In this document: positions 17,979 through 27,024 of the stretch, in pieces
Layout of the letters: every line of letters starts with the position of its first letter
Position numbering within the stretch: the first letter of the stretch is position 1
Assembly (NCBI GenBank): GCA_937891015.1
Contig: CALAPY010000060.1
Location: 41,530 to 105,529, forward strand
Length of the DNA: 64,000 nucleotides
Reading direction: 5' to 3'
Source of the DNA: UBA2108 sp002713215
GTDB lineage: Bacteria > Bacteroidota > Bacteroidia > Flavobacteriales_G > Salibacteraceae
The notes under the pieces: model-generated
Seen by the model: only the letters and a program-made list of their open reading frames with translations
Told to the model about the DNA's origin: nothing
The model's database searches: none
Translations under genes and position numbers: made by a program

Positions 17979-18628
17979 TCACGCGTGAATTAAATCCGGA
18001 GGGTGACTTTTATCGGTCACTTTCTACCTTAAACCACTCGATTGCCGGACAATCGTTTATTCAATTAGAATCGATTGCTTTTAATCTTCCAAAAGAATTT
18101 CAATGGGTATTTTTTAGCTCTCCAAATGCGGTTATTCATTTTTTTAATTGCATTTCCGCTGATGAAGTAGCGGATAAAAAAATTGGCTGTTTAGGTGCTG
18201 GAACAGAAAAAGCGTTGGCTAGATTTAATGTTAGCTCCAGCTATACAGGGTCTCACGAGGTTGAAAGAGTAGCGTTTGAATTCGTTTCACTTGTAGGGCA
18301 GGAAAAGGTACTTTTTCCCGGGGCTGCTGACGGGAGGAGAAATATTCAAAAAAAACTACCGACAAACCAGGTGATTGATTTGCCCATTTACGAAACCAAA
18401 ACAATTAACATTCTGCTTTCCGACAACTACGACGTAGTTGTATTTACCAGTCCCTCGAATGTCCTTGGATATTTTAATTCAGGAAACAAAATAAATATAA
18501 ATCAGAAGGCAATAGCGATAGGAAGAAGTACAAAGCAAGAACTGGATAACCAGGGAGTTGATTCAATCCTTCCATGGAGTTATAAGGAATTAGCCTGGGC
18601 CGACGCCGTGAATGGCATTTCTATTTAG
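17972..18628 (+). CDS. hemD: Uroporphyrinogen-III synthase, no canonical start codon
   Basis: Closes hydroxymethylbilane with ring D inversion to give uroporphyrinogen III. The frame is open from 17954 and reads VLITRELNPEG at the start, FFSSPNAVIHFF near 50, GCLGAGTEKAL near 72 and FTSPSNVLGYF near 150, all typical of HemD. About 218 residues is close to the family length. No ATG, GTG or TTG occurs in frame before a TTG at 18215, which would remove the first 81 residues including core strands. Expression therefore needs a rare start codon or slippage from hemC. The 3' end overlaps the convergent DAHP synthase gene by 8 nt. Confidence 0.85.
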   Translation, partial: VLITRELNPEGDFYRSLSTLNHSIAGQSFIQLESIAFNLPKEFQWVFFSSPNAVIHFFNCISADEVADKKIGCLGAGTEKALARFNVSSSYTGSHEVERVAFEFVSLVGQEKVLFPGAADGRRNIQKKLPTNQVIDLPIYETKTINILLSDNYDVVVFTSPSNVLGYFNSGNKININQKAIAIGRSTKQELDNQGVDSILPWSYKELAWADAVNGISI

Positions 18629-19709
18629 TGGAATTTATATTGGTTTGAATTCGAATGGATTCCTGATGAATCAACTCGAACAGTCGCTTAATAAATTTAT
18701 CGTCCATATTGAGTTTGCTGCCAAGTTCGCTTCTTGACGTTAGTATTTCGTTCCACCTTTCTAATTGTAGAACCGATACGTTGTTATTGTGCTTGTATTG
18801 GCCAATTTGTCTAATTACATCCATTCTTGATAACAATGTACTTATCAAATCTTCATCTACTTTGTCAATTTGAGCTCGCAACTCTTCCAATTGGTTAATA
18901 ATCAGCTGGCTTTCAGGCTTAGCATCCCGAATAACCAGGGTTGCAATTAACTCATTATAATCTTTTGGTGTGAGTTGTTGTTCGGGATCACTAAGTGCTT
19001 CTTTTGGATTTGGATGTACTTCAATCATCAGGCCGGCCATGTTCAAATCGAGAGCCTTTTGTGCTACTGTTGGAACCAGGTTGTTGACGCCGGCAATGTG
19101 GCTTGGGTCACAAATTATTGGCAGTTCAGGAAACCTTCTCTGGAGTTCAATAGGAATGTTCCACATAGGCAGGTTTCGGTATTCTGAATTAAGGAATGAA
19201 GAAAACCCACGATGTACACCGGCTAAATTGGTAATACCGGCTTTCATGAACCGCTCTATACTTCCTTGCCAAAGATCGATATCGGCGTGAATGGGATTCT
19301 TAACCAGAACGCATACATCCTCTCCGGTTAAAGCTTCAACAATTTCCTGAACCGAAAATGGGTTTACGGTTGTTCTTGCACCGATCCAAACATTTTTAAT
19401 TCCATGTTCCAGTGCTTTTTGAGCATGTTGCGCAGTAGCAACTTCAGTTACTACTGGTAGATTCAGTTCCGACTGGATTTCACTTAACCATTTAAGCCCC
19501 TCTTCTCCAACTCCCTCAAACGAATTGGGTCGGGTTCTGGGTTTCCAAATTCCAGCCCTGAGCATATTGATGGTTGAAGAATTTTGAAGAGAAGTTGCTA
19601 CCTGTAACAATTGCTCTTTTGATTCTGCACTACATGGCCCGGCAAGTAAAATGGGCTTTTCAAGATTATTTAGGGCGATTGCTTCCAAGGATTTTTGCTT
19701 AGCCTGCAA
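18621..19709 (-). CDS. Bifunctional DAHP synthase / chorismate mutase
   Basis: A 362-residue fusion acting at the entry and branch point of aromatic amino acid synthesis. Residues 15-260 are a KDO8P/DAHP-synthase barrel: AGPCSAES at 23-30, the LRAGIWKPRTRPNSFEG loop near 55, WIGARTTVNPFSVQE near 112 and ICDPSHIAG near 200. Residues 270-355 are an AroQ-type chorismate mutase helix bundle (ELRAQIDKVDEDLISTLLSR, IGQYKHNN). The fused mutase usually also confers feedback control by prephenate in related enzymes. It is convergent with hemD, overlapping it by 8 nt, and follows the broken FG-GAP gene on the same strand. Confidence 0.93.
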   Translation of the reverse strand: MQAKQKSLEAIALNNLEKPILLAGPCSAESKEQLLQVATSLQNSSTINMLRAGIWKPRTRPNSFEGVGEEGLKWLSEIQSELNLPVVTEVATAQHAQKALEHGIKNVWIGARTTVNPFSVQEIVEALTGEDVCVLVKNPIHADIDLWQGSIERFMKAGITNLAGVHRGFSSFLNSEYRNLPMWNIPIELQRRFPELPIICDPSHIAGVNNLVPTVAQKALDLNMAGLMIEVHPNPKEALSDPEQQLTPKDYNELIATLVIRDAKPESQLIINQLEELRAQIDKVDEDLISTLLSRMDVIRQIGQYKHNNNVSVLQLERWNEILTSRSELGSKLNMDDKFIKRLFELIHQESIRIQTNINSTK

Positions 19710-19720
19710 ATCTAGCCCTT

Positions 19721-22014
19721 CTATGGGTCAACCTTGACAACCTTTCGATACATTTTTTTATAATCGACTGAGAGCTCTAACCAGTAAACTCCGATTGGGA
19801 GTGCTGAAAGGTCAAGGGCTTCATCTTTAATGGTGCTTCCGGTCAGAAGAACGCGGCCGGATGAATCCCTAATTTGGAAAGAATAAGCAGTGCTTTGACT
19901 GTTAAATAGTTCAACATTCATCTTTCCCGTGGTCGGGTTGGGATAGACATTAAAAGAACTCTCTTCCTCAGGTCTTTCTATGCTTTTGGGATTTGGTGGT
20001 GGAGGTATGACAATTTCTCCACGATCTTTTAATAGAACACTGACCCCACCACTTTTTTGCCCAAGAATAAAATCTGGTTTGTCGTCACCGGTAATGTCTT
20101 TAAAGGCTATTGATAGGTCTGTAGTGTAATGATAAACACTATCCCGGTTTTGATGGATGTCATTTAATCCGGTTGAATCCAGACCTGAATATGAAAATAG
20201 ATATCCGTTTGAAGTTCCAACAAAAACATGTCGCTGAGCCTTAATGTTTGTAATTGAGTCAATTGGTTTTCCTGCAGTGTCTAGATCGGCAATTGCAATG
20301 GACAGGTTCCCGTTACCAATACCATTGGAGTGTAGAATCCCGGCCCAATTGTATACCAGGTTATTGGTGTCAAAGTGAGGAATCGTTGAAGAGCCTACAT
20401 TTTTAAATAGTTTAATTCCACGTAGTTGAGAACCTATTAATAAGTCAAGCTTTCCATTGTTATTAACGTCAAAAAGGTATGGGTGAATGCTTTTCCCAAA
20501 AACCAGAGAATCGAATGAAGTCGGTTTGTGAACCCATATTGCTGAATCACCGGTTGATATTGCCTTTGTCGGTGCCAAGGATTAGGTCTACGTCTCCATC
20601 ATTATCAATATCTCCTGAAGCTGGATATATTCCAACCTCGTGGCTATTTGGAAGCAGTATGTAGTCCCTGGTAACTAGCTCAAATTTGGGGTTGGTTTTG
20701 CTGCCAATATTCTTGTAATAACTAACCTTGCTTTCGTAAGTAGAGGACTTGGTCCAAACACCGTAATTTCCGATTAAAAGATCATTTAATGAATCTCCAT
20801 TGACATCAATGAGAAGAGGGTATGCATTGCTTCCCACCTCAATTATGTCTTCAATTAAAAAGTCCTTTTGGGTCATTTTAAATTTAGGGCATTGGGTAGT
20901 ACCTGTGTTTTTATACAAATGAACATTATTAAAATTGCTGAAGTTAGTAGGCGCGTTTGGAGCCATAACGAGGTTCTTAGTTCCGTTATTATCAGCGTCT
21001 AAATAAAAAGCTGCCGGGAAATTATCTATGTTAACAGGAACGTCATATGTTGGAAATGTTGAATCTTGTGAGCTGATATTGGCATTCCCAAGCGGCCCGG
21101 TGTTGTAACCTAGAGCCATGTTGTTAAATGACACATCCCCAACCAGGATGTCTATTTTTCCATTGCAGTCAAAATCGCGCATTAAAATGGTAGCTCCTTC
21201 ATGTCGACTTCCAGACTGTTGATTTGGTAAACCACCTTTACAACTTACGTTTAGTGTCAAACTAAAAGAACTGGAATCTCCAGATTCTGCATAATTGCCC
21301 CAACATAGATTAGTCCATTCCAGGAGCAGGCTATCGGCATGCCCGTGTTTTTTTATGCAGGTGTTTTCTAACAGTTTAACTTCAGTACCATTAAGGCCAT
21401 AACATAGAATGTCCAAATCTCCATCGTGGTCCACATCTACCAAACCTGGAATATCATTGGCCAGGTTGTATACTTCAGTATAGAAAAACCCAGGGTTTAG
21501 AAAATACTTGGTGGTTATTTTGTCAACACGCTTCATACTGTCAGCGCCGGTACCTTTAAAACGAATGAGGTTAAATGAAATATCTTCAACTTTGGAGCCC
21601 TTGGAAGTGTTTTTAAAAACTCGAATTCCACCGTTTTCTGCTGAAGTGAATAAATCTTCTTTACCGTCGTTGTTAAAATCCTTCATAATGGCCCAGAGTT
21701 GCATCTCCGGCAACCTTGATTCATATTCCGGAGAATGCTTGTAAGCATTTCTTCCCTGTTTATGAGTATTTATAAATACCCTTGAGAGAGGAATGATCTT
21801 TGTCAAAAACGAATAAATCCATGTAACCATCCTTGTTAATGTCCCATTCGCTAAACTGAGCATTGTTTATACCGCCAACCCATGGATTCAGCATGGTGTC
21901 CCCGCTACGAATGACTAAGATGGAATCGTACCTTCGGTAATCAGCAAGCTTAAGTTGCCCGAATAGATTAGTAAATGTAATGGCAAGGCTTATGGCGGCT
22001 ATTACATTTCTCAT
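19721..22014 (-). pseudogene. Broken FG-GAP repeat T9SS protein (tandem paralogue of the upstream gene)
   Basis: Read against the intact neighbour, the coding sequence lies in three frames: 22014 to about 21785, about 21790 to 20550, and about 20555 to 19721. The first break is one extra nucleotide in a TCCTCTCTC stretch after the FVFDKDH residues near 21785. The second is a loss of about 26 nt after GTDKGNI near 20552, where the paralogue has LFYENQAASR. The rest is well conserved: a signal peptide, FG-GAP Asp-rich loops, and a type A sorting domain (VYPNPTTGKMNVE to YRKVVKVDP). It starts 1 nt after the neighbour's stop. A sequencing error could explain the first break but hardly the second. 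The segment from 20547 to 21863 could still be translated as an internal fragment. Confidence 0.82.
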
Positions 22015-22015
22015 G

Positions 22016-24382
22016 CTATTGATCGACTTTTACAACCTTCTTGAATTGTTTTTGATTGTCGAAAGATATTTCTAGCCAATACACACCTGTTGGGAAAGCG
22101 GAAAGATCAACGGATGAATCTTCAGTTAATGGCCCAACAAATACCACCCTTCCTGACAGGTCTCTTATTTGGATTGGAGTATCCAATTTTTGCTGAGGAT
22201 CAAATTCAACATAAATCTTTCCAGTTGTTGGGTTGGGATAGATGTTAACATCATTATTATAACTGAATTGGATTACTCCTACGGTGTCCGTTGTGTCTTC
22301 GGGTGGAGGTAGAACAATGTTACCACCATCTTTTAAAAGTGCACTTATACCGCCACTTTTTTGTCCAATAATAAAGTCAAGTTTATCATCTCCGGTTATA
22401 TCACCAAGTGATATTGATAAATCAGTTGTATAATGATAAACACTGTCGAGACTGGGCATCAACAGATTGATTCCGGTCGAATCAATGCCAACGTATCGAA
22501 ACAAAGAACCAGTAGAAGTTCCGACAAAAATATTTCGCTGAGATTTAATGTCAGTTATGGAGTCAATCAATTTCCCGGCTGTATCCAGATCGGCAATGGT
22601 TATAGAAAGGTTTCCAAATCCCAATTCATTGATATGGTATATATCAGCCCAATTAAGTGTCACATTATTATTGTTATAGTTTGGAGTTGCTTTAGTACCA
22701 ATGTTTTTATAAAACTTAATTCCTGACAATTGAGAGCCAACCAACAAGTCCAGCTTTCCATCATTATCGATATCAAAGAGGTATGGTCGAATACTTTTTC
22801 CAAAAACAACCGTATCGAATGGAGTTGGTTGATGAACCAGAATCACAGAGTCGCCACGAGAAGCAGCCTGGTTTTCGTAAAACAATATGTTGCCCCTATC
22901 GGTACCTATAAATAAGTCCAGGTCACCATCGTTATCCACATCTCCGGATGTAGGGTATAGGCCGGTATCCTGACTTTGTGGAAGTACCAAATAATCACGG
23001 GTTATCAGGTTGTACTTTGGATTGGTTTTGGTTCCGGTATTTTTGTAGTAACTCAATCGGCTCTCATGTGTACTGGATTGGGTCCAAACGCCAAAACTAC
23101 CCACCAGAATGTCATTAAGCGAGTCACCGTCAATATCAATGAGTAAAGGAAAAGCGTTACTACCTACTTCAACCATTTCTCCAACCAGAAAATCCTTTTG
23201 AGCCAATTTGAAAACAGGCTGTTGAGTGGTTCCTGAATTGGAATACATGTGCACATTGTTGTAATTACTAAAATTAGAAACAGCATTGGGACAAACAACC
23301 AGGTTGTTTGAGCCATCATTGTTGGCATCAACATAAAATGCGGCAGGAAAATTATTAAGGTCAACAGGAATGGTGCTCGAAGGTGCGTCTGAAGGATATG
23401 CTGTATCTTGTCGCGTGATTTTAGCGGCTCTGGAAGTACCATGATTATATCCCATTACCAGTTTATTAAAAGAGACATCACCCAATAGAATGTCAATTTG
23501 CCCATTGTAGTCAAAGTCGCGCATAAGGATTGTTGAGCCTTCGTGCCTGCTTCCTGTTCTTCCATGTTGATTTAGCTGAGGTGATTTTCCTTTACAAGCA
23601 TTCAGATCAAGGTGAAAATCAAAAAAGTTTTCGGAATACCTGCCCCAACAGAGCTCATTTAGTTCGAAGAGAAGACTATCGGCATGGCCGTATAACTTCT
23701 TGCATGTGTTTTCATACAGATAGGTAGAATTAGAAGAGCTTCCATATGCAATAATGTCCATATCACCATCGTGGTCTACATCCACGATACCCGGAATATC
23801 ACTCGATAAATTAAACACGTTGGTATATATAAACCCTGGGTTCAAATCGAATTTGGTTGTTATGTACTTTACTCGTTTGGTGCTATCGTATGGATCTTTA
23901 AAAAGTATGGGTTCGAACGTGATGTCTTTAGGTTCGGTACCAACAGACGTGTTTCTAAAGACTCTGATGTCGCCAATTTCTGCTGCAGTAAAAAGATCTT
24001 CTTTCCCATCACCATCGTAGTCTACCATCAATGCCCAATTCCACATTCTGGGAAAACGATGTTCATATTCGGGTACATGCTTATAGGCATGTTTACCTTT
24101 TTCGCCCGTGTTAACAAAAATCCTCGGGGCAGCATGATCTTTGTCAAAAACAAAGAGGTCTTTTTTGCCATCCTTATTGAAGTCCCATTCGGTAAATTGG
24201 GCATTATTTATTCCTCCGGCCCATGGGTTAACCATGGTGTCACCCAAATTAGAGACAACTACAATTGAATCGTATCGGCCATATTCGGATACTTTAATTT
24301 GCGCTTTTAGCGAAGCAACCGTACATAAAAGTAGTATAGTTGAGAACAACTGAAGAGGCCCAATATTTTTACTTTTTGTCAT
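22016..24382 (-). CDS. Secreted FG-GAP/VCBS repeat protein with type A T9SS sorting domain
   Basis: From the ATG at 24382 the product has 788 residues (a further upstream start at 24409 adds nine). The signal peptide ends near SLKAQ. At least eight Asp-rich calcium-binding loops are visible, such as DFNKDGKKDLFVFD, DVDHDGDMDIIAYG and DVDNDGDLDLFIGT, typical of integrin-like beta-propellers. The last 75 residues, VNIYPNPTTGKIYVEF to QFKKVVKVDQ, form a type A sorting domain for export and surface attachment by the T9SS. The role is probably adhesion or binding of surface ligands. The broken copy follows 1 nt downstream, showing tandem duplication. Confidence 0.9.
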   Translation of the reverse strand: MTKSKNIGPLQLFSTILLLCTVASLKAQIKVSEYGRYDSIVVVSNLGDTMVNPWAGGINNAQFTEWDFNKDGKKDLFVFDKDHAAPRIFVNTGEKGKHAYKHVPEYEHRFPRMWNWALMVDYDGDGKEDLFTAAEIGDIRVFRNTSVGTEPKDITFEPILFKDPYDSTKRVKYITTKFDLNPGFIYTNVFNLSSDIPGIVDVDHDGDMDIIAYGSSSNSTYLYENTCKKLYGHADSLLFELNELCWGRYSENFFDFHLDLNACKGKSPQLNQHGRTGSRHEGSTILMRDFDYNGQIDILLGDVSFNKLVMGYNHGTSRAAKITRQDTAYPSDAPSSTIPVDLNNFPAAFYVDANNDGSNNLVVCPNAVSNFSNYNNVHMYSNSGTTQQPVFKLAQKDFLVGEMVEVGSNAFPLLIDIDGDSLNDILVGSFGVWTQSSTHESRLSYYKNTGTKTNPKYNLITRDYLVLPQSQDTGLYPTSGDVDNDGDLDLFIGTDRGNILFYENQAASRGDSVILVHQPTPFDTVVFGKSIRPYLFDIDNDGKLDLLVGSQLSGIKFYKNIGTKATPNYNNNNVTLNWADIYHINELGFGNLSITIADLDTAGKLIDSITDIKSQRNIFVGTSTGSLFRYVGIDSTGINLLMPSLDSVYHYTTDLSISLGDITGDDKLDFIIGQKSGGISALLKDGGNIVLPPPEDTTDTVGVIQFSYNNDVNIYPNPTTGKIYVEFDPQQKLDTPIQIRDLSGRVVFVGPLTEDSSVDLSAFPTGVYWLEISFDNQKQFKKVVKVDQ

Positions 24383-24569
24383 AGCTTCAAAATTAAGAGG
24401 ACGTAGCAATTAACAAGTGTAGTACGGTCTTATTATGCAATTGGTTGCCGTGTTAATACTAAATCTGTTGCCTTTCTCAAAAATAAAGCTTACCAATTTG
24501 CGATATAGTAGAATTTAACAAGTTAAAATTAGTATTTGCAAACTAAGGAATATAGGTAATCAATTATTT

Positions 24570-24577
24570 TACTTTTG
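24570..24577 (+). promoter_or_regulatory. Promoter -7 element for the beta-barrel gene at 24593
   Basis: TACTTTTG matches TAnnTTTG exactly and ends 15 nt before the ATG. The TTG at 24575 that could be read as an earlier start lies inside this element. Confidence 0.5.
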
Positions 24578-24592
24578 CCGCACATTAATGAC

Positions 24593-25267
24593 ATGAGAAA
24601 AGCCTTTACCTTACTCTTTATCTTGGTTACCTGCACAGTATACTCGCAGAAGAACCAGAAAACGGGTAAACCGATGAAAAAAGACAATGTTCTAATTGAC
24701 CTTCATTATAGTAGTTTGATTAACAGACCACCTAATGTTCATTTTGATTTTGGTTATGGACTTTCATTTCAGTTGCTTTATGATTATCAATTTAAAGTAA
24801 AGCAATTGAGCGGCGCCTTAGGTCTTGCTTACTCAACCGACCATTATTACAATAATGCCTATTTGTCCAACTACGACTCAGTTAATGGAGACTATACTCA
24901 GTTTTATCCGTTTAGTGATTTGGACTCGAATGTAAAGTTGAATAAATATGTTACTAATTACTTTGATATTCCATTTGAATTGAGGTTTCGGTCTACTCCT
25001 AACAGAAATGGGCATAGCTGGAAGGCATCGGTTGGCTTCAGGGTAGGCTTTAGACTGGGGAGCCATACTAAGACCATTACAGACAAAGGAAGGTTTCAGA
25101 CCTACAACTACGATAGCTTAGAAAGGGTTAGATACGGTGTTTCGGCACGTTTTGGTTTTGGAAGGTTTGGATTGGTTTATTACTACAGTTTAAGCCGGCT
25201 CTTTGATCCTGCCAGGGGACACGAACTTATTCCATGGTCTGCAGGAATAACGATTACTCCATTTTAG
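24593..25267 (+). CDS. Small outer-membrane beta-barrel protein
   Basis: From the ATG at 24593 the product has 224 residues with a signal peptide MRKAFTLLFILVTCTVYSQ. The mature part alternates hydrophobic and polar residues and is rich in Tyr, Phe and Arg (DIPFELRFRS, GFRVGFRLGS, YGVSARFGFGRFGLVYYYS), as in eight-stranded outer-membrane barrels. The C-terminus ends in ITPF, with the terminal aromatic residue typical of barrel proteins. No specific function is recognisable. The stop lies 2 nt from the stop of the convergent response regulator gene. Confidence 0.72.
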   Translation: MRKAFTLLFILVTCTVYSQKNQKTGKPMKKDNVLIDLHYSSLINRPPNVHFDFGYGLSFQLLYDYQFKVKQLSGALGLAYSTDHYYNNAYLSNYDSVNGDYTQFYPFSDLDSNVKLNKYVTNYFDIPFELRFRSTPNRNGHSWKASVGFRVGFRLGSHTKTITDKGRFQTYNYDSLERVRYGVSARFGFGRFGLVYYYSLSRLFDPARGHELIPWSAGITITPF

Positions 25268-25269
25268 GG

Positions 25270-25665
25270 TTACACCGTCTTAGCGTAACAGGCTTCTTTG
25301 ATGGTTTCTACGAGTAGGCTATGATTCACCGGCTTGTGAAAAAACCCATCAAAACCTAACCCTTCATAATAATCTCCATCGTCTGGAAGACCAATCCCAG
25401 TTACTGCAAAAATTTTAGAATTATCGTTATTGGGATCTTTTCGGATTTCGTCCAATACTTCAGTACCATCCATGGAATGGCCCAAATCGATGTCCATTAA
25501 AATAACGTCAAAGGTTTTTTTATGGGTGAAATGGATGGCTTCCATTCCATTTCGGGCCGTAGTAACCGTAAATCGTTTTTGAAGAATCTTCTCCATCACG
25601 AAAATGGATACTTCATCATTCTCAACCAACAAAAGTCTAATATTTGGATACTCAGTCTTAGCCAT
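25270..25665 (-). CDS. Stand-alone response regulator receiver domain protein
   Basis: From the ATG at 25665 the product has 131 residues and consists of one CheY-like receiver domain. The acidic pocket is in LLLVENDEVS, the phospho-acceptor Asp is in VILMDIDLG, the switch Thr is in FAVTG, and the conserved Lys is in FFHKPVN. There is no output domain, so it must act through partners or in a phosphorelay. No histidine kinase is adjacent; the only kinase in the window is at 56-59 kb and is of the LytS type, which normally pairs with LytTR regulators. An upstream start at 25689 is possible but would overlap the promoter. Confidence 0.87.
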   Translation of the reverse strand: MAKTEYPNIRLLLVENDEVSIFVMEKILQKRFTVTTARNGMEAIHFTHKKTFDVILMDIDLGHSMDGTEVLDEIRKDPNNDNSKIFAVTGIGLPDDGDYYEGLGFDGFFHKPVNHSLLVETIKEACYAKTV

Positions 25666-25686
25666 AAAAACGATTTGACGCTTTCC

Positions 25687-25694
25687 CAAATTTA
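25687..25694 (-). promoter_or_regulatory. Promoter -7 element for the response regulator gene
   Basis: TAAATTTG on the minus strand, an exact TAnnTTTG match 21 nt before the ATG at 25665. Confidence 0.4.
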
Positions 25695-25770
25695 ATCAGA
25701 ACTAAGAAATCTGTTGGATTTGGTCGGTTCTACTTATGCACGAAGTTGTGTTAATTGGAATAGGACAAGA

Positions 25771-26286
25771 TCAAATTCTACCCATCTGGCCCTTAAGCAT
25801 TTTGACTTGATCGTTGAGCAATTTTGCCTTATCGTGTTTTTTTACCTGGGTGAGGTAATTCATGGCCTCACGCTTTCTTCTTCTTGCCATTGCAACACTT
25901 GCCAGATTGAGGTTAGCCATTGCAATGTCATGGTCCATGTTAAGTCCAATGTTCAATGCACGTTTAAAGTACTTTTCAGATCCGGTTATGTTCTTTCCCT
26001 GCGACTCCACCAGACCATTTAAAAAGTAGTAATAGGCCTGTTGAGATTTATTCATTTGGTTAGGATGCTTAACCCATGACAATATTTTTTTAGCACTTTC
26101 AAATTTGCTTCGTCTAATTTGTAAAAATGCAAGGAGGTTTATTTCATGTTTAAACCAAAACAAAACTACAAGCCCGATAAGCAAAATAACCATTATTCCA
26201 TTTCCAATGTTACCTTCCGACCACTCGTATACATCCCAGGCCAATAACAACAAGGCTAGTACTATTTTAATGACTTTATTAATCAT
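25771..26286 (-). CDS. Membrane-anchored TPR-like protein
   Basis: A 171-residue protein with two membrane segments in the first 50 residues (VIKIVLALLLLAWDVYEW and IGNGIMVILLIGLVVLFWF). A soluble helical part follows with TPR-like units: QAYYYFLNGLVESQG, SEKYFKRALNIGLNMDHDIAMANLNLASVAMARRRKREAMNYL. The TPR region probably faces the cytoplasm after the hairpin. A scaffolding role is inferred; no enzyme motif is seen. It has its own promoter element and lies between the response regulator and DUF218 genes, all on the minus strand. Confidence 0.68.
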   Translation of the reverse strand: MINKVIKIVLALLLLAWDVYEWSEGNIGNGIMVILLIGLVVLFWFKHEINLLAFLQIRRSKFESAKKILSWVKHPNQMNKSQQAYYYFLNGLVESQGKNITGSEKYFKRALNIGLNMDHDIAMANLNLASVAMARRRKREAMNYLTQVKKHDKAKLLNDQVKMLKGQMGRI

Positions 26287-26302
26287 AGCAAAAATTGTCG
26301 CG

Positions 26303-26310
26303 CAAAAGTA
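26303..26310 (-). promoter_or_regulatory. Promoter -7 element for the TPR membrane protein gene
   Basis: TACTTTTG on the minus strand followed by C, an exact TAnnTTTG match 16 nt before the ATG at 26286. Confidence 0.45.
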
Positions 26311-26325
26311 ATTGGAAACTCCTGT

Positions 26326-27024
26326 TTAGTTGGTTGTTTTAACTTCTTTTTTAGCCCTTTTTTTGGCCTTTTTGCGGGCTTTGCTTTCCTTTTTAATCCG
26401 CCTGCCCATTGAGTTCTGATATTGTTCTATTTTACCAACCCGCTCATTTAGTTTAACAAAATTCTCAACTTTGGCTTGCTCGTAGTCAATTTCGGGCATG
26501 TACATATCCAGCGTAATTAAAGTATCCATCATTGCTGGTAGAAAAGGTAAGTTTAGGTCAAACTTTCGGTTGTGTTTAAACATGAGAGACCCTTGGTATA
26601 CATCAGTTGCCAAGGCAATTTTTTCGAATCCTAAACTGTCGGCCAGCACGGTTGAGTAAAATAGGTTTTCAGAACCGTGTTCTGCCTTTGACTCCAGGTA
26701 AATATTTTCTTTTGGTACACCTAGTTTTTGAGCATACAATGACATAATCTTTGATTCAAGATAAGGACTGTGTACTGCTCCACCACTGTAGATTATATTT
26801 TTTGCAATTCCCTGTTTATACAAATATGCGCTCCAATGCACCCGCATTTTCATTATTGGATTCCAGGTTGGAGGCTCAAATGGAATTCCCGGAACGATTA
26901 TAACATCATACTGCTGTTTGGAGTTTTTTGCCCAAATTTCCTTAAAGTTGGGTTGGAACAAAAGACAAGAAGTCATTACGATCGAACTCAAAAGAAAAAC
27001 CAGATAAGTATACTTAAATCGCAT
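26326..27024 (-). CDS. DUF218 (SanA/YdcF/ElyC-like) lipoprotein
   Basis: A 232-residue protein with a lipoprotein signal (MRFKYTYLVFLLSSIVMTSC, Cys20). The DUF218 core runs from about 38 to 190: DVIIVPGIPFEPP, then IIYSGGAVHSPYLESKIM, the KENIYLESKAEHGSENL segment with the conserved acidic/Asn residues, and KIALATDVYQGSLMF. The C-terminal 30 residues are strongly basic (KKESKARKKAKKRAKKE), which is unusual for the family. In E. coli, SanA and ElyC act in envelope integrity. The start overlaps the end of the GH3 gene by 11 nt, so the two are coupled. Confidence 0.82.
   Translation of the reverse strand: MRFKYTYLVFLLSSIVMTSCLLFQPNFKEIWAKNSKQQYDVIIVPGIPFEPPTWNPIMKMRVHWSAYLYKQGIAKNIIYSGGAVHSPYLESKIMSLYAQKLGVPKENIYLESKAEHGSENLFYSTVLADSLGFEKIALATDVYQGSLMFKHNRKFDLNLPFLPAMMDTLITLDMYMPEIDYEQAKVENFVKLNERVGKIEQYQNSMGRRIKKESKARKKAKKRAKKEVKTTN

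Noticed and set aside
24575..24592. TTG start at 24575 for the barrel gene
   Set aside because: It lies within the TACTTTTG promoter element; the ATG at 24593 begins a clean signal peptide.
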